NCBI GenBank assembly: GCA_017654935.2
Contig: CM065698.1
Location: forward strand, 46,666,206-46,730,205
Source of the DNA: Phymorhynchus buccinoides
Lineage: Eukaryota; Mollusca; Gastropoda; Neogastropoda; Raphitomidae
DNA: 64,000 nucleotides
Direction of reading: 5' to 3'
The notes beneath the pieces were generated by a model that was given only the letters and a program-made list of their open reading frames with translations, was not told the DNA's origin and ran no database searches. Each line of letters starts with the position of its first letter. The stretch's first letter is position 1. The position numbers were made by a program, and so were the translations under genes. Shown here in pieces: positions 22,801 through 36,300 of the stretch.

Positions 22801-25800
22801 TTTCGGACATGGGGACTTCTCTGACCGAAATTGACCACGTAAAAATCCCACGGCAGCTAAAATTCTGTACCGTATGTTACAGACTATAAGGCGCACCTGA
22901 TCATAAGGCGCACCCCCCCAAATTTGACTAAAAATTCAGATTTTGTTTCTCTATTTCCTTACTATATTATCAGTCACATTATAAGGCGTAGGGATCTCAG
23001 TCTAGCCTTATAGTCCGTAAAATACGGTAATAGTAACAAGAAACCCCGCTGCTGGTATGACCGAATTGATAGCTAGGTTTGCCAAGCCCACCCCCTGCGG
23101 CCGGTTTGTGTGCGCTTGGGTTTCTGTTGCGTGAAAGTTCTATTTTTAATATTTGACTGTGATCTTATTTATTCACTGTTTATCTTTTACGTGCCACCAC
23201 AAATGTATTTCCATGCTTTGTGGACAATAAATTGTGACTTGTGACTTGACTGTGCGACTTTTGACTTGACTGTGTGACGTACTTCTCTGAAACATTGCCC
23301 TTCTTTGTATTAAAACAACCTCCCTATTTACAACTCCCTCCCCTTTAAGACCTTATTCTGGATGATTTTTCAAGGTCTTCTTCATCTTCTTCTTCGTTCG
23401 CTCAGTTTCCTGTCATATGTGTAGATGCGTCATGCTGCCTTTATGCGCCTAACTAAGAAATAGGTAGGCCCAGCATGTCCAACTTCGGCTGAAGAAATCT
23501 TTGTAAGAATTTGTAAAAAAAAAAAAAAAAGGCAGGAGAATGGACCAGTGAGATAGAAAGATAGCCGCCGACAGTAAGCAAAGGGAAAAGGCAGAGTCAA
23601 GGAGAATGACAGAATTAGAGGCAGTTACAAGCACAGAACTTCCAGAAGGTGGGGGAACTGTTTGTACAACTGTTTGTGGGGTATCCCAATGGGGGGTTTT
23701 CAAGGTCTTACATGGGTGCATGCAGTGACCAAAACTTTTGCCTGAACTTTCTTGCCAAAACACAATGTACAAAAGAACAATATCATGTTAACCTTTACCG
23801 GACACACAAAACATGTTATATCTCTAAAACTATTTAAGCAATCTTCATGAAATTTCATGACTTTGTCAAAAACGTAAATGGCTTTAAGTGTGTTAAATTT
23901 CATTAATGTGTATAAAATATAAATGACGTAATATGACGCGTACTTTTTGATATACCTGTCCAGATGACGGGGGTCTCCCACGACCCCTACTTTAAAGAGC
24001 ACTGCAGTGCATTGAGTAGGGGTCGTGGGAGACCCCTGCCATCCGGACAGGGATAAACACATGGTGCCTCTTTGACAAGTAGGGGTCGTGGGAGACCCCC
24101 GCCATCCGGACAGGGATAAACAAAAGAGTAGGGGGTCGTGGAAGACCCCCGCCATCGTGTCCGTGTAGTCAAAAGCATGATCCGGTAAAGGTTAAAGAGC
24201 CCTTTCTTCAGGCACTCAGCTGCCTGAAGCAGCATCAAATTGCCTGAATTCAGGCTTCAGGCATTCCCGCATGCACCCAAGGTCTTATAGGGAGGTTCCG
24301 CTGCACCAAATGACTTCCAGCTACACAAGCAGAGCCAACTTACCATAGCGATCAGCTTCAGCACCCATGAGAGCAGCGTGCACAGGATGATTTTGCCGGA
24401 TCTCACGATGTCGTTGCAACTGAGGTGGATCTTCTGGGCCACGCCCTTCATCACCTTGTTCAGGGTTACCCTCCCCTTCCCTTCCAAGGGCCAGGTTTCT
24501 GCACAACCTCAATAAGGTTATATAATTTGGCTTGGTTCAAACTCATTCAAAAATAAACAAACATGCCAACAAATAATACTCAAAACAAAAAGAAAGAAGT
24601 TTAAAAAAAATAGTTAATGAGTGTTACGCTCTTTAAAAAAAAAGCTCCATGCTTGAAGTTGAACTTCCTCGTAGCATAAATCTAGCTTCTACAAATTATC
24701 AATTCCTTTTAAAAAATAAATCTTTCCCCTTGAACAGAAGATCTTCACAATCAATCAATCAATCAATAACTTTAATGATCCCTGAGGAAATTACAAAGCA
24801 CATTCACAGGCTCGATAAAACAAACAATACTAAAACATACATTATATATAACTCAAACACCACAGAGAGAAACAGCAAAACATTTAACATCGTCCAATGA
24901 ATAAAATGTAGACATTGATTAAATTTACATACATGTATAAGATATTAGGACAGAGGAAAACAGTAAATACATGTATTAACATTGTCCAATGAATGAAATG
25001 TAGACATTGACTAAATTTACATATAAGATATTAGGACAGAGGAAAACAGTAAATACATGTATTAACATTGTCCAATGAGTGAAATGTAGACATTGACTAA
25101 ATTTACATATAAGATATTAGGACAGAGGAAAACAGTAAATACATGTATTAACATTGTCCAATGAATAAAATGTAGACATTGACTAAATTTACATATAAGA
25201 TATTAGGACAGAGGAAAACAGTAAATACATTAACATCGTCCAATGAATAAAATGTAAATATTGATTAAATTTACATACAAGATAGTAAGATCACACATAC
25301 AAAAGATAAGATATTAAGAAGCAGTATACCTAAATCGAACATCACAAAGGAATTCTTAAAGCAAAAGCATACACCAGTGTCAGATAATTAAAAGGAAACT
25401 TAATTTATGATTAAAACATGAACCCATCCCCCCCCCCCCCCCTAACCCAACCCCCCCCCCCCCTTCCCCCTAACCCCCCACGCTCACACTCACTGGCATG
25501 CACACTCACACACGGGTGCAACTCCCCATAATAAAACAAAACAAGAGGCAAAGCCTGCAAGGCTCACGTCTGATTTTTATTACTATAGCAGGCATGGGAA
25601 TTCCCATGACAATTTCCATGCCTGTATAGAGAGAATACTGTTATGTAGACACTTGTGCATCTGAAAACAGAATTAATTTTTATTTTACTGTGTAAATTAA
25701 AATTATTTCTATGCACCCCTACCCCTTTCTTTAAAATTTAATTATATGTATGCGCATGTAACATAGTGGAGCCCTATTTTTATTTTTGGCAAACAAGTAA

Positions 25801-28800
25801 AATTGAAAAGCATATTGACCAAGCTTTCAGAAAAAACATAGTGACCAATCCCCCCCCCCCCCCCCCACCCCCCCGCCGGGGTAAGGGGGGTCTACGAAGT
25901 TGCGTGATTCGTAAGGCCATACTCCTGATCTGTTACTGTTTTAAACTGATTGTTCATGCGATGAAAACTTGTTCCACATCATCTACATTTCTGTAAGATA
26001 TTTTATATTAGTCCTAATATTTTATTTTCGTTTCGTTAACCCCCCCCCCCCCCCTCTGCCACAAAGCAAAGGTCAAGGTCACAGCCAGCAAGCTCATCCA
26101 TGTTTATCTTCCCCTGTACAGTCTTTGCTCATGGTGATCAATCGTCTAGGCCTAACAAAGGATTCGTACGTCGAAGGCAGTGAAATCGACGAACCCTGGA
26201 TTTTCCGTATATTTTTTTTCAAGACTGAAATGAATGTGGGCTAAATGTTAAGTACGTCGTCTTGATTATGAGGTAAGGCATGGACTCTAGGCCTAGGCCT
26301 TGTTGCCGGAAGTGCGGTAGGCTAAGTTATGCGCAGAGATGATGGGCAAATGAACACGAACAACCGTTACTCAAAGGCGCAAATAAAAGCTAAACAACCG
26401 GGCCGTCAACGCACACACTCGGTACATCCATTTGTTACAGAAAATATAAGTTGACGACGTTAAAATGTACCTATTTGTACACACCTGAAGTCTTGTGTTT
26501 CTTTTTAAAGAGCGTTTTTGTATATCTAATGGAGAGTCTTCTTTCCAGTATGTATCTCCTACTCGGTACAACACAACAGTTACAGTAATCTCTGCAACAA
26601 ATGATTTTCTTTCTTTTGTTCCTTACCGATGTATCTGACTGCTTTGATCGCCATGACTTGAAGGCTCACGTCAAAATCAAGTATCCTGCTAACTTTAACC
26701 CTCTAACATGTTATGTTTTTTTGAGAAAATGACAACGTTAAAGTTTCAGTGGAGAGTGAGAGTCTTCTTTAGTTTGAAGAGTGTGACTGAGTCAAGGTTA
26801 AAGGTTGCACAACAGTAATCTCTGCAACAAATGATTATCTTTATTTTGTTCTTTATCAATGTATCTGACTGCTTTGATCGTCGTGACTTGAAGACTCACG
26901 TCAAAATCAAGTATCCTGCTAACTTTAACCCTCTAACGCCTTTTATGTTTAGAGAAAATGACAACGTTAAGGTTTGAGTTAAGGTTAAAGGTCGGGGCCA
27001 CGGACGCAACACACACACACACACACACATACACACAACCGAACATGTACGATACTATAGACTCACTTTGTTTTAAAAAACGACGTGAGCCAAAAACACT
27101 AGGCCCTGACCCTGGTAGGGTGCAGAGGCAGAGCCCCGTTCAAGGATCATCGGGACAATGACCATCAAAAAAGACACTGTTGCCTGTCCTCTTTTCTTCT
27201 CTTTTTTATTCCCGATACTAGGGCAGGGGGGGGGGGGGGGGGGGGGGGGGGGGGTGCGTGAGGACAAGAAACTCACTCTTGAGGCAGTAAGCAGGAAGCA
27301 TGAGAGTCAGTGAATCTTCGATCATCTCCAGGGTGAGCACCGAGCTGCTGGGCATCATCAGGTCGTCCTGAATCGGTCTCACCTGCTCCCTGTGACGTTC
27401 TTCCTCTTCTCTTTGTTCAATGATACTTTTAGCCACACGGTCCACCTGCAATCGTTCGCACGTTATGTACCTGTTATGTACATGCATGCACATGTGCACA
27501 CACACACACACAAAAAAAAACGTACCTGCAACCTCACAAACCCATACATTTTAGTCATACGGTGGAACCTCAGAATTCTGAACACCAAAAAAACTGGCGA
27601 AAACTGCCTGTAATTTTGCGACTTCTTCTTCTTCTGCGTTCCCAGGCAATATGACCATAATGGGTAAGTACGTATGTGTCCAGTTCTTAATTTTCACTGG
27701 ACAGTGGTCTCCCTGCTGCGTACAGCCGACACATTGCAATTTCGGAGGAGCTCAAAGGAGAAAAATTATTTGGAAGATTTTGGGGGGTTTTAAAGGCAGG
27801 AGAATGGGCCAATAAGTTAGAAAGATGATAGATGATAGAAAGCAAAGGGAAAAGGCAGAGCCAGAGAGAGTGGCAGATTAGAGGAAGCTACAAGCACATA
27901 ACTTGAAGAAGGTGGGGGAACTATTTTTACGAAAGACCCCCCGGTATCCCCACGGGGAGGATTTTGTGACAATACTGGAGACCTTTTAATAAATAAGTAG
28001 AAAAGAGACCGAGTAAAACTGTCCGGATTATCGCGGGGTGTCTGTGATGCGTGGTACCTCATAGGCCTTAGGTCTCTTTGTTTTGCGCAGGGCAATACAG
28101 TGGAACCTCCATTATAAGACCTTCAAAAATCGTGTGTGTTGGGATCCAGAAAATGAGGTCTGTTATAAGGGAGGGGTCTTATAAGGGAGGTGAAAAAAAA
28201 AAAGATTTGAAATCAGCCAAAAACTGACAATTCCCATGCCTGATTATAAGACAAATCGAAGGGTCAATGTCTCGGAGAAGTAGGTCTTATATGGGAGGGA
28301 GTCTTATAATGGGAGGTCCTATAAGGGAGGTTCCACTGTACACTCATTGCAATTCCTAAAGAAAACATGCTTACATCTCATTCTGTCAAATCACACACTG
28401 CCTGAAACACCATGTCATTCCTACAACTCTTGATCATTATTATATCAGACTTGTTTACCCCTAGCTGAAATGAGTAGTTTTGATGCTAAGTGTGTAGTTT
28501 TATTCATTAAGCCATCAAACAATGTTCACTGAAAATGAGTAGAATCTAGCATTATTTTCAATTTTTAACAATGGTAGAGATCCAAATTGAGCAGACTACT
28601 ACTCGAAAAGAGTAGACTAAACAGGTCTGTTATATTCAGCTAAAAGGGCATTTGCCACGAGTTTTCGTACTCTATACAAGACTACTAAATTGCCCGCACT
28701 CGTTCTGCCCGAGTTCCTGTGACCTCTCTCATTCAACTCTCTATTTTCAACTCAGTGAAATTCAAGGTCGCAGGCACGCGGCAAATGCCCTATTGGTTTC

Positions 28801-31800
28801 CTCGATTGACGGCACATTTTCCCCATTACTGCATCGATAGTTTTCTCCTGTGCCTTTCTGGTGAAAAACGATCCAGTCTTGCATAGAGTATGAAAACTCG
28901 TGGCAAATGCCCTATTAGCTGAATGCATCATGGGTAAAAGTAAAACATTCTCTCAATCCTGAAATGACTCATTTCAATGTTCTCTGAAACTTCCAATTCC
29001 TGAAGTGGTGACCACATTCAGAATAATGTCCAATGTGTGTGTGTGCCTGTGTACACAGGATGGGTGTTAGAATTGCATGTCTATCATCTTGTTTTAATCT
29101 GCCATTAATGTTGGCAGAAGTGTTTGTTTTTATAAGACTGTGGTTCTGGATGACAAGATGGCTATTCCTGAAGACTCTTTCCATCAGCTTTACCAATCCT
29201 GATTTCAGGAGCATGCCAAAACTACTTTCTTCTCTTCTTCTTCTTTCAATAAGTATCCTCCTTCAACATTTCGAAGATTATGATACTATAACTTGTTAGG
29301 TCCAGTAGATATGACAACAATTAAAACAATTCAAATGATCAAGAAATTGACTGTGCACACATTTTCCCATTACGTCGATGGTTTTCTCCAATGCCTTTCT
29401 AGCACTTGACAAACGATCCAGCCTTGCAACACATGTTAGGTCCAGTAGCCACGACAACCATATTTACAACACCTTAAAAATTAAAAAAAAGATGACGTCA
29501 TTGACTGAACCTTTTCCATGACGACGTCGACGGTTTTCTTCACGGCCTTTCTCGCGACAAACGATCCAGCCTTGCAGCACACGATGGCCGGCAGACAGGA
29601 CAGCCAGGTGCAGGTCCAGCCCACTCTGAACGCGCCTGAACACACACCCGCGAAAAAAGATCAGATGTGAGAAAGAAGGAATTGTAGAGTGGAAGGATGA
29701 GAGAGGGGAAATAAAAAATGTTATAACAAAAGGGGGAGAAAAAAAAAATGAAAAAAAAAAAATCAGATGTTATATCTCTCAGGAATCGTTAAAAATGCTG
29801 TAAAGGGTATGCCAGGGGGACAATGCCCCCTGGAGCTGAAGCTTTCTGGCTCACTCGTGTTAACTTCGTTAGTGGCAGATTAGAGGAAGATTAGATAGCT
29901 ACAAGCACATAACTTGAAGAAGGTGGGGGAACTATTTTTACAAAAGACCTCCCCGGTATTCCCACGGGGAGGATTTTGTGACAATACTGGAGACCTTTTA
30001 ATAAATAAGTAGAATAGCTGAAATGAGTAGCTTTGGTGTGAAATGTGTAGTTTCGTTCATTAAACCATCAAACAATGTTACGGTAACTGAAAATGAGGAA
30101 TTAGAGCATCATTTTCAATTTTGAATAGTAGAGTCCAAATCAAGTAGAAATAGAATACTACTCGAAAAGAGTAGAGTAAACAGGTCTGATGGGTGCTCCT
30201 TGTAAATGTCAAACATTCTGCAAGGCAAGGATCCAGGGGCTACCCAGCCCAGGCGGTGTGCAGGGACAGCGCCCCTCCTGGGGGTTCCGGGGGTCAATGC
30301 CCCCTGGATGCTGAAGAGAAACTGTTTCCAATGTAACTGACAGGCTCTCGTTGCACTTTCACTGTTAAACTTCATGACTTCTATAACCAGCAAAATGCAT
30401 CTTCTCAAATTCTCATAATCTGGAGACGCCGGCTCCAGGCAATAAAAAAAAATCCTGAACTTCAGGACATCCTGAAAGCAGGAGCATATCCATGATGATC
30501 TCAGGCATGGGATTAAGGAATCATTACAAACGCTGAAAAGGGTGTGTCAGGGGACAATGCCCCCTAAAGCTGAAGTTTTTTTAATGGTAATCTAAGTCTT
30601 TAAACAGCATTAGAAATAGAACCGATATATTTAGTTCATTTTACATTCACTCATAAGAAGCAATTCTAACTCAGTTGGTTTCTTTTTTTATCTAAAAAAT
30701 GTCGCCTTGGGCCATCTAAAAAGCTTAAATTTGCTTTTAAAAAGCTGAATATTTCCATGCCTGATAACTGTCAGCAGGTAAGGTTACAGTAATAAAACTA
30801 ATATGCTTTTACATATTTCATGCATACAATTTTTTTTAAATATACTGAATTCCTTCCTCAATTTTTAGACACACTTGCTACAAATTATCAAACTTCTTAA
30901 AAAAATGTATTATCCTATCAATTATCAAACATCTTTTTAAAAAATTCAGCAGCCTATCAACCTTATCATTATTTATTTGCTAAACAATGAAGCGCACTTT
31001 CTTTGCACACGCACACACACCTGCATGCATACATGTATATGCACACACACATCATTCATTTCAAAATTTCATGACATATGATATAAAAGAGAACATTCAT
31101 TTTGTTGTGCTCAGTTTAAAAAGTACATGTCTTGTACTCAGGTTATAAACTATATAAAAAGAACATTAATTGTACTGTTTATATAAAAAGAACATTTGTT
31201 GTACAAGTTTATAAATATAAAAAGAACATTCGTTGTGCTCAATTTATTAATACAAAAAGTACATTGGCTGTACAAGTTTAAAAATATAAAAAGAGCAATC
31301 ATTCATTGTGCTCAGTTTATAAATAAAAAGAACATCCATTGTGCTCAGTATATAAATATAAAAAGTAAAAAAGAAATATCATAAACCTTTGACTTTTTCT
31401 TACAAACAGTATCATTATAACTAGTATAACTTATACTGATACTATTGTCTTATACTATAAGACAAAGCAAATAGGACATTTAAAAAGACAAGCTATTTCT
31501 TTAATCTTAAAAACATCTGAAGACGTTGGTATTCATGAAGCAGTTACAGAGCTAGTTGTTCTTTCCCCCAGTACCTTTCCCCAAGGACCAAGCCCCCCTG
31601 ACCAGGGTATTGTTCTTCAAGCATTCCAGGTACAACCACAGGTTCCGCCACACCTCCACACAATCATCAGGCACCTGCAACAGTAAAAAAAAAACTACAC
31701 GTGAAGGACATGGGTGCTTCTACAAAATCTTGGACAAGCAGGGATTCATGGACCGCCTAGCCCACTTGCATCCAAATAATCAATGGGCAATTACAAGCAT

Positions 31801-33328
31801 ATGATACATGAAGGACACCTGTGCTTAATCTTGGACTTTTAAACAGCGATTCAGGGACCGCCTAGCCCCTTGCCTCCAAACAATAATTGGGCAATTGCAA
31901 TGTCCTAGTAAAGTCCTACGTGAACGACATGGGTGCTTCTACAATCTGAATCATCAGGCACCTGCAACAGTAAAAAGCATTCATGAACGACATCCATGGG
32001 TACTTATACAAAATATTGTGACAAGCAGGGATTCAGGGACCGCCTAGCCCTTCGCCTCCACACAATCTGAATCATCAGGCACCTGCAACAGTAAAAAGCA
32101 TTCATGAATGGGTGTTTCTACAAAATCTTGTGATAAGCAGGGATTCAGGGACCGCATAGCTCCTTAGTTCCCACAGTACCACATGGGCAGTATTCTTAGT
32201 AGTACTGTATAGTATAGTGTGGGACTGGCTCAAGCCTAAGCCTTGCGGCTTATAAACGTCCCTTCATTGACACTGTTTTGTTTGCATAAGCATGCTTTTT
32301 AAAATTATGATTGTAATTCAATCGTCATGTTCAAAAAATAGTTGACTAAAATTTTCATCTTGCTTTGTCAAGGAAATTTTTGAAGGTATTTAGTGTTGGT
32401 GCTCTTTTTAGGTTAGGTGTTAGTAAATATCAGAGGTTAGCAACTCGATTACTAAAACAATGTTTACGCCTGTTAGTATTACAACATATATATAATTTTC
32501 CCTCTTGATTTCTAGTGCTGTTATAAATGGATGATGCAGAGTGATCAGGGGCGGGGAGAGGGGGTCCACGGGTGGAATGATGGGCGAGGGTTGGGTAGGG
32601 GGAATAGAATGGGGTTGGGATAAGAGTGAAGATAAGACAGTAGTCCAGACCTGTACACAAGTCTTGAGTAGTCTGGATAGCTGAAATGAGTAGCTTGGGT
32701 GCAAAATGTGTAGTTTTCTTCATTAAACCATCAAATAACGTTCACTGAAAATGAGTAGTAATCAAGAATTAAAGAGCATTATTTTCAATGTTGAAGAGTA
32801 GTAGAGATCCAAACGGAGTAGAAACTACTCGAAAAGAGTAGCGTAAACAGGACTGAGAGTGAGACACAATAAAGAAAATGCAGGCAAACTTCAACAGGGT
32901 TACATGAACTATGGGGCAAGAAAGACCTTTTGAGAGAGATGTTCTGAGACCAGATTTGAATGCAGGGAGAAGATTCTGATCGCTTCTCGGCCTTTTGGCT
33001 GGGACAGTGATTCAGGAACATAAATTTTTGTTTATACCCTGGTTGGTTTGTTCAGCCCGTCGTACATGGCGAAAGCCGATACGCGACATTAAACTGAACT
33101 TCCATTCATGCAGGGAGAGTTTGTGAGGAACGGACGTGGGGGTGGAAAAGGAAGAATAGACTGACAGACTGACTAAGTCACTACTTTAATTGATACTTTA
33201 CAATTTGTGTACTTTGATTCTTCTTTGCTTGGTTCCATTGCGCCTGGGACATTTGTTATTATGGGTGATGGGGGAGAAAAAGAAATGGGGAAGGGACAAC
33301 CATTTTCACTTCAATCTCCCGTTCATTT

Positions 33329-33371
<43 letters not shown>

Positions 33372-36300
33372 AGAGCTATTTCAATGTGTTAATAACAACA
33401 AAAAACATATTATTAGGCTAATGTTTAGTACTTTGGAATGTTTTGTTTTGCATGTTGAGTTATTTTTCAAGTTGCTTTCGTAGTACTTTTCATTCTGAGG
33501 ACAGGATGAAAAAAAGCTGTCAAGCTTACTCCTTTATCCTCAATAAAGATCATTTTGACTTGACTTGACTTGACTACTCACCTCCTGATCATGCCGCTTC
33601 AGCCACGGGTACTTAGCCTCTGCTCTGTCCATACAGGCGCAGCAATATCTGTCCACAGTGTCCACTGGAACAAGATACAACACAGATTCACTCATTTGTG
33701 ACCTAGCACCGCGAAAGGGACATTAACTCACTCGGGACTGGCTGAATTATTTCCCCTTGTTCTGTGAGGACTGGGCATTTGACTAGGTTCGTAAAACAAT
33801 CACCAAAACCAAGTTATGAAGAATTAGGCATCAATATTTTCAGAAAAGATTAGCAACACCATGCACTAAATGATCGCAAAATATCAGATTCCATACCTTC
33901 GTCGTTTGTCTCCTATTGACGAAAACAGCTAACACATAGAAAGAAGGAAAATTTCACATTCCGAGTTTTGACCCCCCTCTACAACCAAAGCTGAATGTAA
34001 ACTATGCAATGATTGGTTGATTTCAAGAGAGGCAAGGTCAAAGCAAACTGGAAAGTTGGTTACACGCCAGAAATCAAAAGCTCTTGAAAACTCTTAGTCT
34101 TATTGAGCTGGATCCGGGCCATTCATCCTAAACAGTTGTGAGAGCCATGAGCCGGATCCGGCTCATTCAGCAGTGCAACGCAGATGTCACGCATTTGGTG
34201 GGTGCGTTCAATGATGGCCTTCGGGAGATCCTGGACCGGCACGCGCCTGCAGTGACTAGACGTGTTACTGACCGCCCCTCAGCCCCCTGGCTCTCCGAGG
34301 ACGTGAGAGCCACTCGACGTCGACGCCGGTGCAGTGAGAGGCGGTGGAGAAAGAGCCGTCTGACTGTCCACCGCCAGATGTTTGCAGCAAAGAGATGTGA
34401 GGCAGGAAACTGCCTTCAGGACGCCAGAGAGTCTCATTATCGTAACACAATTAACTCTTGTAGTTCCTCTAAACAGTTGTTTTCTGTGTCAGGCGAACTC
34501 CTTGGTAAACAAAAGACACTCACTTTGCCTGCAAACATCCCTTCTTCCGAAGTCCCACAACGATTCAGTGATTTCTTTGACGATAAGATTAAGCGCATTC
34601 GTGACAGTCTTGACTCAGAGTCATGCCACCCTCCTCAATTTGATAAATACTGTGGTCCAACTTTTTCTTCTTTTGAACCTGTTGATGAAAAACTGATTGC
34701 TGACTTGATAACCAAGTCCCCCAGTAAAAGTTGTGTACTTGACCCCATCCCCACTTCTCTCCTGAAACAATGTTCTTCTCATGTGATCCCCCTAGTTACA
34801 GACATTGTTAACAAATCCCTCTCATCAGGTACAGTGCCTCCACAATTCAAACAAGCAGTGGTCACCCCTTTGTTGAAAAAAACAGGGCTTGACCCTAATG
34901 AGTTGAAGAATTTTAGACCAGTCTCCAACCTCCCATTCCTGTCAAAGATTCTTGAGCGAGTTGTGTTGAGACAGCTTCAGACCCACCTATCAGATAATGG
35001 CTTGCTCGAAGTTTGTCAGTCAGCATATAAGAAGCATCACAGTACCGAGACTGCTGTTTTGAGCGTTCTAGATTGCTTGCTATGTAAATCTGACGATAAA
35101 CTTGTTTCACTTGTAACCCTGCTGAATTTGAGCGCCGCCTTTGATACGCTTGACCACTCCATTCTCATTGAGAGGCTTAGAGTCACATTTGGTATTGATG
35201 GGGTGGTTCTCAGCTGGTTCGAAAACTACATTAAGGAAAGAAACCAAGCCGTTATGGTTGGCGGTGTTAAATCCTCTCTCTCTCCTCTGCTGTATGGTGT
35301 ACCCCAGGGGTCTGTGCTGGGGCCAGTTCTTTTTACACTTTATTCTCAGCCCTTATCTGATGTTATATCTGAACACAAATGTAACTTTCACAAATATGCA
35401 GATGATACAGAGCTGTCCAGGAGTGGCACTCCTGATGAGTTTCAGTCGGTTAAATCAGAGGTTTCTGAGTGTGTCAGCAGTGTTCAGGGGTGGATGACCA
35501 GTAACAAGCTGAAACTGAACAGTGAAAAGACCCAGGTGATGCCTGTTGGCACCTCCTCTTCCCTGAAGAAAGTTAAAACAGATTCCATCAATATTGTTGG
35601 ATCCGAATTGCCATTTCGGAAGACTGTTAAGTACCTCGGTGTCTCCCTCGATCAAACCATGTCGATGCAGGAGCAAATATCTAGTGTTTGTCGTGCATCT
35701 TTCTTAGAGCTAAGGCGTATCGCCTCCATCAGACCCTTCCTGTCCAGAGATGCTGCTGTTAGACTGATTTCTGCCTTCGTGTTGTCCAGATTGGACTACT
35801 GTAATTCGGTGTATGCTGGGCTTCCAGCAGAACAGATTTCGCGCTTACAGAGAGTGCAGAACAGTGCTGCTCGGCTTGTGCTTGGCAAAAGAAAGCGTGA
35901 TCACATCACACCTCTTTTGGCTGAGCTCCACTGGCTTCCTGTCAAATTCCGCTGGCAGTTCAAGATGGCTACTCTCGCTTTTCGTCACTTTGACAAAACT
36001 CTTCCTCACTACCTCTCTTCTTCTCTCTGCACCTACCAAAGCTCTCGTACTCTTCGTTCTTCTTCCCAGAAACTTCTTAAAGTTCCTAAGCGGTCCTTGA
36101 AATCTTCGGGTGAGAGGGCGTTTAGTTTTGTTGCACCAAACGTTTGGAATTCTCTCCCTGACCATACCCGTAACCAGTCCACTCTTCCTTCCTTCAAGTC
36201 CCAACTAAAGACCCACTTCTTCAGGAAAGCTTTCTCTCTGCAAAGTCTATGATCCTTTCCCCACTCTTGTTTTCCAGCTCATTGAAGACGTTGAGTTTGA

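Noticed and set aside
32979..33170. Functional U2 snRNA gene
   Set aside because: Only the first 22 nt match; the branch-pairing region, Sm site and 3' stems are absent.
34265..36204. Several antisense and out-of-frame open frames of 60-120 codons
   Set aside because: All lie inside the 704-codon reverse transcriptase frame and have no homology.
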